Positions 1 to 6,327 of a stretch of 20,806 nucleotides of DNA are shown here, one piece after another. The notes under the pieces were generated by a model. It did not search any database. It saw only the letters and a list, made by a program, of their open reading frames with translations, and was not told where the DNA came from. How positions within the stretch are numbered: position 1 is the first letter of the stretch; the number at the start of each line of letters is the position of its first letter. Source of the DNA: CBCPMX01 sp965120355 (lineage in GTDB: Bacteria > Bacillota > Clostridia > Oscillospirales > Oscillospiraceae); the NCBI GenBank assembly GCA_965120355.1, contig CBCPMX010000183.1, positions 1 through 20,806 on the forward strand, read 5' to 3'. A program made the position numbers and the translations under genes.

Positions 1-39
1 AGAAACTAGGTATTCGACACCGCGAGTAATCGGGTCTAT

Positions 40-84
40 AATAGGCATAGCAGAGGGGAAACCACTCTGGTATGCCTATTTTTT
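40..84 (+). terminator. Rho-independent terminator of an upstream gene
   Basis: A 10-bp perfect outer stem (AATAGGCATA at 40-49 with TATGCCTATT at 71-80) encloses a second pairing (CAGAG at 51-55 with CTCTG at 65-69), and the right arm runs into six T residues at 79-84. The gene it ends lies to the left of the window. It insulates the cupin gene from upstream transcription, although I could not find a convincing promoter between 85 and 140. Confidence 0.8.
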
Positions 85-155
85 GCAGCGTAGAACAAGG
101 GAATGCGGCTGGTGTACAGCTGCGAATCTTCATACTGAATCAGGAGGTCATTTGT

Positions 156-563
156 ATGCATGAATTTCAGGACATTTTCCCGCGGGGTGCGGAGAACAGC
201 GCGTTTGCGCAGTATTTTGTGGGACAAAGCTATTTGAACATGCTCTCTGTGGAGCAGGTGGCCATTGGCAATGTAACCTTTGAGCCGGGCTGCCGCAACA
301 ATTGGCATATTCATCACGCCAAATCCGGCGGCGGCCAGATTCTGCTGGTCACGTCCGGCCGCGGCTATTACCAGGAATGGGGGAAACCTGCACGGGAGCT
401 GCATCCCGGTGATGTGGTCAACATTCCCGCCGGTGTGAAACATTGGCACGGTGCGGCGCCGGACAGCTGGTTTGCCCATCTGGCGGTGGAGGTTCCCGGT
501 GAAGAGACCCGGAACGAGTGGTGCGAGCCGGTCAGCGATGAAGAATACAGCAAGCTGAAGTGA
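156..563 (+). CDS. Small single-domain cupin protein
   Basis: A 135-residue single-domain cupin beta-barrel. The first cupin motif shows a His cluster at residues 51, 53 and 54 (HIHH), with Gln61 where a metal-binding Glu is common; the second shows Pro-Ala-Gly followed by His96 and His98. A metal site is therefore likely, but the catalysed reaction is not known. The ATG at 156 is preferred over the upstream in-frame ATG at 72 because CAGGAGG lies at 141-147, because the upstream 28 codons overlap a terminator, and because homology begins after 156. It is followed after 12 bases by a flavodoxin and then by a carboxymuconolactone decarboxylase-like gene. Short cupins of this type often sit beside that family in Bacillota and may belong to a redox or detoxification operon. 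No signal peptide is visible. Confidence 0.85.
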   Translation: MHEFQDIFPRGAENSAFAQYFVGQSYLNMLSVEQVAIGNVTFEPGCRNNWHIHHAKSGGGQILLVTSGRGYYQEWGKPARELHPGDVVNIPAGVKHWHGAAPDSWFAHLAVEVPGEETRNEWCEPVSDEEYSKLK

Positions 564-575
564 GGCGAAATTTAT

Positions 576-1049
576 ATGAAACCAATCATCATCTACTATT
601 CCTTCGGCGGCAATACCCGCGGCGTTGCGGAAAAAATGGCGCAGGCGCTGCATGCGGACATTGCGCAGTTACAGACGGTCCAGCCATATACCGGCAGCTA
701 TCAAGATGTGGTGCAGCAGGGCCAGCGGGAGGTCAACAGCGGCTTCCGGTCGAAGCTCAAGCCGTTGAATGTGGATTTCAGGCAGTATGACACGGTGATT
801 CTCGGTACGCCGGTGTGGTGGTATACCTTTGCGCCGGCCATGGGCAGCTTCCTGGATGAAACGGATCTGTCCGGGAAAACCGTATATCCGTTCGCCACCA
901 ACGGCGGTTGGCTGGGCCATACCTTCAGGGATTTTAAAAAGTCCTGCCGCGGTGCGGATGTCCGGCAGGGACTGGATATCCGGTTTAATGCGGAAAAGCG
1001 GTTGACGCCGGATGCGGAGATTGCGCGTTGGGTCAATGCCATTGTGTGA
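576..1049 (+). CDS. Flavodoxin family protein
   Basis: A 157-residue flavodoxin-like FMN-binding electron carrier. The N-terminal beta strand leads into a phosphate-binding loop, SFGGNTRG at residues 9-16, which fits the S/T-x-x-x-N-T-x pattern of flavodoxins. A GTPVWW segment around residues 86-91 and an ATNGGW segment around 107-112 match the two loops that pack against the isoalloxazine ring. Length is typical of short-chain flavodoxins. It starts 12 bases after the cupin stop codon with a modest GAGG ribosome site about ten bases upstream, suggesting transcription with the cupin. It probably supplies electrons to, or serves in, the same oxidative or small-molecule response; its partner reductase is not in the window. 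Confidence 0.9.
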   Translation: MKPIIIYYSFGGNTRGVAEKMAQALHADIAQLQTVQPYTGSYQDVVQQGQREVNSGFRSKLKPLNVDFRQYDTVILGTPVWWYTFAPAMGSFLDETDLSGKTVYPFATNGGWLGHTFRDFKKSCRGADVRQGLDIRFNAEKRLTPDAEIARWVNAIV

Positions 1050-1053
1050 AAAA

Positions 1054-1094
1054 CACATGCAGGCAGGCGGGAGTGTCCCGTACACCTGCATGTG
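1054..1094. other. Imperfect long inverted repeat between flavodoxin and CMD genes
   Basis: CACATGCAGG (1054-1063) is the perfect reverse complement of CCTGCATGTG (1085-1094), and a nested CGGGA/TCCCG hairpin (1068-1072 with 1076-1080) lies inside. There is no T-run after either arm, so it is not a standard terminator. It may be an mRNA processing or stability hairpin, an attenuator that lowers expression of the third gene, or an operator. Confidence 0.55.
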
Positions 1095-1137
1095 CGGCAC
1101 AGCAATGCGTTCAGAGTAAAAACACAAGGAGGTTCCT

Positions 1138-1896
1138 ATGGAAGAGATCAAAACCGAATATGAAGCACTGTTTTCCGGCGCAGGCGCCGGCTTACTGGAG
1201 ACAGATCCGGAATTTACGGAACGCTTCTGCCGCTTTGCCTGTGAAGAGGTGGTTTGCCAGGATGATCTGGACGGCCGCACCCGATATATGGCGATTCTGG
1301 CCGCGTTGCTGGGATGTCAGGGGGTAGACCTGTTCCGCTGTCAGCTCCGTACGGCACTGGATCATGGCGTTACGGCGGTGGAGAGCAAAGAAATTGTATA
1401 TCAGGCTGTGGCGTATCTGGGTATTGGCCGGGTGCTGCCTTTCCTGAATGTTGTCAATGAGGTGTTGACGGAAAAGGGCATCGCGCTTCCGCTGCCGGGG
1501 CAGGCTACCACCACCATGGACACCCGCCTGGAGGCGGGGAACCAGGCCCAGGTGGACATCTTTGGAGAGGGCATGCGGGGCTTCCAGAACAGCGGTCCGG
1601 AAGAGAGCCGCCACATCAATCAATGGCTGGCGGACAATTGCTTTGGCGATTACTACACCCGCACCGGGTTGGACTACAAAGAGCGGGAGATGATCACGTT
1701 CTGTTTTCTGGCTGCCCAGGGCGGCTGTGAGCCGCAGCTGACCAGTCACGCTGCGGGCAACATGCAAGTGGGCAATGATAAGGCGTTCCTGATCAAGGTG
1801 ATTTCTCAGTGCCTGCCCTATATTGGCTATCCCCGCAGCCTCAACGCCTTGCAGTGTGTCAATCAGGCGGCGGCGCAGATGGGCGGCGGCGAATAA
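1138..1896 (+). CDS. Double-domain carboxymuconolactone decarboxylase-like protein
   Basis: A 252-residue protein with two tandem alpha-helical CMD/AhpD-like domains, roughly residues 35-115 and 155-245. Each shows the family pattern of a helix ending in a Leu/Ala-rich stretch, then a His- or Arg-containing active-site helix (SHAAGN near residue 203 in the second). Neither domain carries the CxxC pair of the peroxidase AhpD, so a thiol peroxidase role is not supported; family members of this double form usually have unknown substrates. AAGGAGG lies six bases before the ATG. It closes the cupin-flavodoxin set and ends at a strong terminator. A gamma-carboxymuconolactone decarboxylase function in aromatic degradation should not be assumed, as no other genes of that pathway are nearby. 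Confidence 0.87.
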   Translation: MEEIKTEYEALFSGAGAGLLETDPEFTERFCRFACEEVVCQDDLDGRTRYMAILAALLGCQGVDLFRCQLRTALDHGVTAVESKEIVYQAVAYLGIGRVLPFLNVVNEVLTEKGIALPLPGQATTTMDTRLEAGNQAQVDIFGEGMRGFQNSGPEESRHINQWLADNCFGDYYTRTGLDYKEREMITFCFLAAQGGCEPQLTSHAAGNMQVGNDKAFLIKVISQCLPYIGYPRSLNALQCVNQAAAQMGGGE

Positions 1897-1943
1897 GCAG
1901 CAATACTGCCGGTTGAAATATGCACTGCCGTGTACAAAAAGTT

Positions 1944-1982
1944 CCCGCCCCGTTCCCTTTTTGGAGGAACGGGGCGGGTTTT
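1944..1982 (+). terminator. Bidirectional terminator between convergent operons
   Basis: A perfect 13-bp GC-rich stem (CCCGCCCCGTTCC at 1944-1956 with its complement at 1966-1978) is followed by TTTT on the plus strand. On the minus strand the hairpin is followed by AACTTTTT, so it can end both the plus-strand CMD transcript and the minus-strand ABC permease transcript. Confidence 0.92.
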
Positions 1983-1995
1983 CCATGCTTGTGAT

Positions 1996-2787
1996 TTACT
2001 CCAGATTCAGCCGCTTTTTCATGAGCAGGTTCGTTATGGCGAAGAGCACGGCACAGACTGCCGTGCAGCCTGCGATGCAGACGAGAAGATAGCCATACAA
2101 TGGCAGGTCGGGGAAGGGGAGATGCACATCGTCCAACAGGTTCAGCACCACGACGAGCAGAATCTCTACTGCAACTTGCAGCACCACATAGGCCCCAAAG
2201 GAGCACAGCAGCTTCCGGCGGGAGGCCAGGTGGCCGATGGCCAGGCACAGGTAGAAGAACATGGCCGTTACCGCCATGGCCACCACAATCAGCAGCAGAA
2301 TAAGAACAATGGCCACAAGGCCGTTGCAGTCAAACAACTGCCCAAAGCTGCGGATGAAGTCGGGAATCGCCCAGACGCTGAACAGGATTACGCCATCATT
2401 GGACAGAAGGACCGGCAAAAAGATGGAGAGAATCACGATGACAGTGCTGGCGAAAAACCAGAACACGGCGACCAGAAGTTTGGCGAGGATGTGCTGTCCC
2501 ATGGTCACCGGGAGGGTATGCATGAGATAGCCTTCGTTCTGCAGCAGGTTCTTGTAAAACCGTTGAATAATCAGCACAAAAGTCAGCACCACAACCGCGG
2601 CCACCAGGAAGAAAAACAGCAGGCTGAAGACGACGGAGGCTGTTTCTATGGCTCCGCTGAACCGGGTGCCTCCTGTCCAGCGCATGGACAGGCCGGTGAT
2701 GAAGCTGATGACCAGCAGGGCGGCATACCACAGGCAAAACTGCCGGGCCGTGGATCGGAATTCGTATTTCAGAAGTTTTCCTAGCAT
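1996..2787 (-). CDS. ABC-2 type transporter permease
   Basis: A 263-residue integral membrane protein. It starts with the typical cytoplasmic lead MLGKLLKYEFRST, followed by about six hydrophobic segments (near residues 20-38, 55-75, 98-125, 135-190 in two segments, 205-220 and 230-255). This is the usual size and topology of ABC-2 permeases that pair with a GntR-linked ATPase. The ATG overlaps the end of the ATPase gene (shared ATGCTAG), and GGGAGG lies seven bases upstream, indicating translational coupling. With the ATPase it probably forms an exporter; regulators of this kind often respond to cell-envelope stress or antimicrobial peptides, but the substrate cannot be read from the sequence. 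Confidence 0.9.
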   Translation of the reverse strand: MLGKLLKYEFRSTARQFCLWYAALLVISFITGLSMRWTGGTRFSGAIETASVVFSLLFFFLVAAVVVLTFVLIIQRFYKNLLQNEGYLMHTLPVTMGQHILAKLLVAVFWFFASTVIVILSIFLPVLLSNDGVILFSVWAIPDFIRSFGQLFDCNGLVAIVLILLLIVVAMAVTAMFFYLCLAIGHLASRRKLLCSFGAYVVLQVAVEILLVVVLNLLDDVHLPFPDLPLYGYLLVCIAGCTAVCAVLFAITNLLMKKRLNLE

Positions 2788-3479
2788 CTGTATACCTCCC
2801 TGAACAGCGCGTCCACGCTCTTGCCCTCATTTTCCCGGATGTCGTCCACCGTGCGGTGGAGGGCGACCTGCCCTTCATACAGAAAGACCACTTCGTCCAA
2901 AACCTGTTCGATGTCGGCAATCAGGTGGGTGGAGATCAGAACCGTGGCGTTTTCAGAATAGTTGGTGAGAATGGTGTGCAGAATGTAGTCCCGAGCCGCC
3001 GGATCCACGCCGCCGATGGGTTCATCCAGCAGATACAGTTGGGCCTGGCGGCTCATGGCCAAAATCAGCTGGACTTTTTCTTTTGTGCCTTTGGACAGGG
3101 TCTTGAGCCGCTGATTCTCCTGGATGTGCAGACTGTGGAGCATATCCCGGGCCTTGTCCGGGGCAAAGTCGGCGTAGAAATCGGTGAACAGTTCCACCAG
3201 CTGGCTCACCTGCATCCAGTTGGGCAAATAGTCGGCGTCGGGCAGGTAGGAGACAATCTTTTTCGTCTCCACGCCAGGGGTTTTCCCGTCGATTGCAATG
3301 GTGCCTCGGGACGGCTGTAACAGGCCGTTGGCCAATTTCAGCAATGTGGTCTTGCCGCTGCCGTTGGGACCCAACAGGCCGATGATGCGGCCGCGCTCCA
3401 GGTGCAGCGACACGTCTGACAGGGCTGCTTTGCCTTCAAAGCGTTTTGTCAGGCTCTGACAGGTCAGAATCTCGCTCAT
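2781..3479 (-). CDS. ABC transporter ATP-binding protein
   Basis: A 232-residue ABC ATPase with all core motifs in order: Walker A GPNGSGKT at 37-44, signature LSKGTKEK at 128-135, Walker B LYLLDEP at 148-154 and the switch His in STHL at 185. The signature is the K-G-T form common in ABC-2 exporters of the GntR-linked type. The start at MSEI (3479) is preferred over the ATG at 3503 because AGGAGG lies just upstream of it and the upstream ATG has no site of its own. It overlaps the 3' end of the GntR gene by 44 bases and the permease start by 7 bases, so the three genes form one coupled unit. The enzyme would dimerise under two permease subunits at the cytoplasmic face. Confidence 0.95.
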   Translation of the reverse strand: MSEILTCQSLTKRFEGKAALSDVSLHLERGRIIGLLGPNGSGKTTLLKLANGLLQPSRGTIAIDGKTPGVETKKIVSYLPDADYLPNWMQVSQLVELFTDFYADFAPDKARDMLHSLHIQENQRLKTLSKGTKEKVQLILAMSRQAQLYLLDEPIGGVDPAARDYILHTILTNYSENATVLISTHLIADIEQVLDEVVFLYEGQVALHRTVDDIRENEGKSVDALFREVYRC

Positions 3480-3852
3480 GTACAGCTTCCTCCTTTTTTT
3501 CATACTCTGTGATTAGTGCAGGGACTTCTTCGCGGGTGTAGCCCAGCCCTTCCATTTGCTCCAGAAAGGCGCGGATTTTGCCGTTGGCCAAGTCCTGGCG
3601 GACCTGCGCAATCCGCGTGGTGTCCTCACTGACAAACCGGCCGGCAGTGCGCAGTGCGTGGACCAGGCCCAGCCGCTCCAGTTCGCCAAGCGCTTTCTGC
3701 ATGGTGTTGGGGTTGACCGCAGCTTCAGCGGCCAGATCCCGGACGGAGTCCAGCCGGCTGCCGGGAGGATAGACCCCGGAGACGATACGTGCCGCCAATT
3801 CCTCCACCAGCTGAGCATAGATGGGACGGTTTGCGTCAAATGTCCACCCCAA
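3436..3852 (-). CDS. GntR family regulator, YtrA-like
   Basis: A 138-residue regulator with an N-terminal winged helix of GntR type (PIYAQLVEEL, then PGSRLDSVRDLA and the recognition helix NPNTMQKALGELE) and a short helical C-terminal tail of about 65 residues in place of a large ligand domain, as in the YtrA subgroup. I place the start at TTG 3852: the minus strand just upstream reads AGAAAGGAAGTGACACAC, nearly the complement of the 16S rRNA 3' end, eight bases before TTG. The in-frame GTG at 3861 lies inside that ribosome site. It precedes the ABC ATPase and permease genes and most likely represses them and itself through the inverted repeat overlapping its promoter, being released by an envelope-active compound. 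Confidence 0.9.
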   Translation of the reverse strand: MGWTFDANRPIYAQLVEELAARIVSGVYPPGSRLDSVRDLAAEAAVNPNTMQKALGELERLGLVHALRTAGRFVSEDTTRIAQVRQDLANGKIRAFLEQMEGLGYTREEVPALITEYEKKEEAVHERDSDLSEPDKTL

Positions 3853-3872
3853 GTGTGTCACTTCCTTTCTAT

Positions 3873-3930
3873 TTGTATTACTGTATTACTGTACTAACCG
3901 CATAATACAATAATACAAGGCAAATGTCAA
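3873..3930 (-). promoter_or_regulatory. gntR-ABC promoter with overlapping inverted-repeat operator
   Basis: On the minus strand TTGACA (complement of 3925-3930) is spaced 17 bases from TATTAT (complement of 3902-3907), a near-consensus vegetative promoter. Overlapping its -10 region and start site, TTGTATTACTGTATTAC at 3873-3889 and the reverse complement of 3902-3918 agree at 15 of 17 positions across a 12-base spacer. Each arm itself repeats the unit TGTATTA twice. This is the layout expected for autorepression by a dimeric GntR regulator. Confidence 0.85.
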
Positions 3931-4423
3931 GAGGAATTTCAAAAATTTTTTCGGGCGATCACATTGGGGCTGCGTAGTATCTAAAAGAGGTGAGGAAGGA
4001 GGGGGCAGTTTGCAGCAGGCGGATTGCGCCCGCCGGACTGAAGCATACCGGGGGAGCCTGTATCGGGCTGCATGGATGCAGCTGTACAGTGAAACGGCTG
4101 CAGCGGATACAGCGGATGAGGCTGCCTGTCGTGGCTTGTGTAAGCGCCTGCAGTGCGGGAAGGCTGAACTGCTATCTGCTGGACGGAGCGGGAATACCGG
4201 CGCTATTCCAACGGCGCGGCATTGTTGGAAACCCGGCAGTTTATCCATGCCCATCTGCCGGCTGGGCAGCAGTTTCCCGAGGGCATGGCGGCCTGAGCAT
4301 GAGATCTCACGGCGGCAAAATTCCGCGCAAAGATGTGCAGCCGGTGCAGGCGGACAGAATCGGTTCGTCAAAACGTGCAGAAACTACCTGCTCTTTTCCC
4401 AGCAGACTTGTGTGTTTTTGAAA
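3931..4423. other. Intergenic stretch without a supported gene
   Basis: About 490 bases separate the gntR promoter from the MATE promoter. A reading frame from TTG 4010 has a good AGGAGG site at 3997-4002 and runs 149 codons, but past about 45 codons its composition is unlike a real protein, and it reads straight through the MATE promoter. A short protein-like stretch in another frame near 4195-4296 (starting EYRRYSNGAALLETRQF and ending in a stop) suggests a frameshifted gene relic. I recognise no family. A short palindrome, GCTGCAT-GG-ATGCAGC, lies at 4067-4082. Confidence 0.3.
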
Positions 4424-4453
4424 TTGACAGCACAGGGGTACAGCGCCTATAAT
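4424..4453 (+). promoter_or_regulatory. Consensus promoter of the MATE gene
   Basis: TTGACA at 4424-4429 and TATAAT at 4448-4453 are both perfect and are 18 bases apart. Transcription would begin near 4460, which rules out the in-frame GTG at 4456 as the start of the gene. Confidence 0.9.
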
Positions 4454-4485
4454 GCGTGACGGTTCTTTGGAAAAGAGGGATGGAT

Positions 4486-5826
4486 ATGACAAGAGATTTG
4501 ACGGCCGGGAGGCCGGTACGGCTGATTATCAGCTTTGCAATTCCCATGTTTTTGGGAATGTTGTTTCAACAGTTTTACAGTATGGTGGACACGGTGATTG
4601 TGGGGCGGTACTTGGGTGTGAACCCACTGGCAGGAGTGGGATCGACCTCCTCCCTGAATTTTATGGTCATCGGGTTTTGCTCCGGCGTGTGCAGCGGCTT
4701 TGCCATTCCAGTGGCGCAGATGTTTGGAGCCAGAGAAGAGAGCGCTCTGCGCCGGTATGTGGCCAATGGAGCGTGGCTGTGCATTGGGTTTTCAGTGGTC
4801 CTGACCCTGGCGGTGGTGGCGGCCTGCAAGCCGGTGCTGCGCCTAATGAACACGCCGCAGGAAATCTTTGACTACGCCTATATTTATATTGTTATAATCT
4901 TTTGGGGGATTCCCTGTACGTTTCTGTATAACATGCTGGCCGGTATTCTCCGGTCTTTGGGAGACAGCCGGTCGCCGGTGGTGTTTCTGGCCATCTCTTC
5001 GGTGCTGAACATTGTATTGGATATTTTATCGATCCGCGTGCTGCATATGAGCGTGGAGGGGCCGGCCCTGGCAACAGTGATTTCCCAGGGGGTTTCGGGA
5101 CTGATTTGTTTGGGATACATGCGCAAAAAGTTCCCAATTTTGCGGGGCAGCCGGGAGGAATGGCGTCCGGCGGGCGGGTATATGAAAACCCTGTGCGCTG
5201 TTGGTGTGCCCATGGGCTTTCAATACTCGATCACGGCGATTGGTACCCTGGTGCTCCAGGCAGCAATCAACAGCTTCGGGGCCGCAGTGGTGGCCGGCGT
5301 GACGGCGGCGCAGAAAATCAACGCCTTTGTCTCCTGCCCCGTAGAGGCCCTGGGCCAGACCATGGCGCCCTATACGGGTCAGAACATGGGCGCGGGAGAG
5401 TACGATCGTATCGGCAGGGGCCTGCGGGATGCGGCGCTGACAGGCTTTGCGGTGTCTGCGGCCTGTTTTGTCCTGACGGTGTTTGCAGGACGGCAGATGT
5501 GCCTGCTGTTTCTGGATGCAGGGGAAACGGAGATTATCAACTACGCCTATGAATTTTTGCTGTTCTGCACCGGCGGCTACTGCCTGCTGACACTGGTGAA
5601 TACCGTGCGGTTCACCATTCAGGGGATGGGCTTTTCCGTCTTTGCCATTACCGCTGGTGTCATGGAGATGGTTGCGCGGGTGTTGGCGGCGACAGCCATC
5701 ACTGCCAAGCTTGGATTTTTTGGCATCTGCCTGGCGCATCCTCTGGCATGGCTGTTTGCGGATGCTTTTTTGATTCCGGCTTTTTTCTACTGCATCCGCA
5801 AGCGCCGCGCCGGAGTGCGCACATAA
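4486..5826 (+). CDS. MATE family multidrug/cation efflux transporter
   Basis: A 446-residue multi-antimicrobial extrusion protein of the NorM/DinF superfamily with about twelve transmembrane helices in two pseudosymmetric halves. Recognisable family segments are the first helix (RLIISFAIPMFLGMLFQQFY), the following VDTVIVGRYLG, and the start of the second half (GVPMGFQYSITAIG). It would exchange drugs or organic cations for Na+ or H+ across the cytoplasmic membrane. The start at ATG 4486 is chosen because GAGGG at 4475-4479 is six bases upstream; ATG 4480 is too close to that site. It is a monocistronic unit with its own consensus promoter and a hairpin right after the stop. No local regulator is obvious, although the gntR-ABC exporter diverges from the other side of the 490-base gap. 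Confidence 0.95.
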   Translation: MTRDLTAGRPVRLIISFAIPMFLGMLFQQFYSMVDTVIVGRYLGVNPLAGVGSTSSLNFMVIGFCSGVCSGFAIPVAQMFGAREESALRRYVANGAWLCIGFSVVLTLAVVAACKPVLRLMNTPQEIFDYAYIYIVIIFWGIPCTFLYNMLAGILRSLGDSRSPVVFLAISSVLNIVLDILSIRVLHMSVEGPALATVISQGVSGLICLGYMRKKFPILRGSREEWRPAGGYMKTLCAVGVPMGFQYSITAIGTLVLQAAINSFGAAVVAGVTAAQKINAFVSCPVEALGQTMAPYTGQNMGAGEYDRIGRGLRDAALTGFAVSAACFVLTVFAGRQMCLLFLDAGETEIINYAYEFLLFCTGGYCLLTLVNTVRFTIQGMGFSVFAITAGVMEMVARVLAATAITAKLGFFGICLAHPLAWLFADAFLIPAFFYCIRKRRAGVRT

Positions 5827-5834
5827 ACAGATTT

Positions 5835-5862
5835 GCCTTGCAAAGCCTGGGCTTTGCAAGGC
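5835..5862 (+). terminator. Hairpin after the MATE gene
   Basis: A perfect 13-bp inverted repeat (GCCTTGCAAAGCC at 5835-5847 with its complement at 5850-5862) starts nine bases after the MATE stop codon. The right arm is not followed by a T-run, so termination would be imperfect or the hairpin may protect the transcript end. Confidence 0.55.
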
Positions 5863-5902
5863 ATCAATCCCGGTTCCGCTTCCCGACAGGTTTTTGACGG
5901 TC

Positions 5903-5944
5903 TAAAAACAGCGCCAAAGGCAAGCTTCGCCGCTTGCCTTTGGC
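5903..5944 (-). terminator. Minus-strand terminator of the 40-codon gene
   Basis: GCCAAAGGCAAGC (5913-5925) and its exact complement (5932-5944) form a 13-bp stem with a six-base loop. Reading the minus strand, the stem is followed by GCTGTTTTTAG, the T-run expected of an intrinsic terminator. It lies about 70 bases beyond the stop of the small minus-strand gene, supporting that gene as a real transcription unit. Confidence 0.75.
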
Positions 5945-6016
5945 CGTAGATTTATGGACATGGATTGCTTGCGCCGCGCTGGGGGAGCCCTGTGCCCTGG
6001 GGCCGGGAGAAGGGCA

Positions 6017-6139
6017 TCAGCGCGCTCCGGCCTCCTCGGCGATCATCTGCCGGGCCTCTGTCATGTTATCGGCAGAAAACTGGAACTGACCATGGAGAAA
6101 GACCTCCACATGGCCCCGTACATAACGCATTTCAAACAT
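6017..6139 (-). CDS. Conserved-looking small protein of 40 residues
   Basis: A 40-codon open frame. It begins MFEMRYVRGHVEVFLHG and continues with a QFQFSADNMTEA segment and an acidic helix ending in a stop. The first half looks like two beta strands and the second like an amphipathic helix, a plausible minute folded domain; there is no signal peptide or membrane segment. I recall similar short proteins (pattern E-M-x-Y-x-x-G-H-V-E-V ... F-S-A-D) in Clostridia, but know no function. AGAGAGG lies about ten bases before the ATG. A promoter (TTGGAC-16-TATATT) precedes it and an intrinsic terminator follows it, so it forms a complete unit divergent from thiI. It is easily missed because of its length. 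Confidence 0.65.
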   Translation of the reverse strand: MFEMRYVRGHVEVFLHGQFQFSADNMTEARQMIAEEAGAR

Positions 6140-6170
6140 CTCCGGCACATCCTCTCTGTGTTGTTATTCG

Positions 6171-6198
6171 AATATAATATACCCGAATGCATGTCCAA
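6171..6198 (-). promoter_or_regulatory. Putative promoter of the 40-codon gene
   Basis: On the minus strand TTGGAC (complement of 6193-6198) and TATATT (complement of 6171-6176) are 16 bases apart, about 30 bases ahead of the start codon. It diverges from the thiI promoter at 6264-6292. Confidence 0.5.
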
Positions 6199-6263
6199 TA
6201 AATCGGACTTTAAGAGCAAATGCGAAGCATCGGAGAGATCGGGGCTGCCACTGGCTCTGACAG

Positions 6264-6292
6264 TTGCGTTTTGTGCCGTTTTCGGGTATAAT
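6264..6292 (+). promoter_or_regulatory. thiI promoter
   Basis: TTGCGT at 6264-6269 and a perfect TATAAT at 6287-6292 are 17 bases apart, giving a leader of about 30 bases before the thiI ATG. Confidence 0.75.
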
Positions 6293-6327
6293 TCCAGTAC
6301 AATGAACTGAATTTTCTGGAGGAAGCT

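Noticed and set aside
1138..1896. Carboxymuconolactone decarboxylase acting in aromatic ring degradation
   Set aside because: No other protocatechuate pathway genes are nearby, and the double-domain form without CxxC is common in unrelated redox clusters, so only the family is named.
5954..6310. A 118-codon plus-strand frame upstream of thiI
   Set aside because: It has no ribosome site, reads through the thiI promoter, and lies opposite the better supported 40-codon minus-strand gene.
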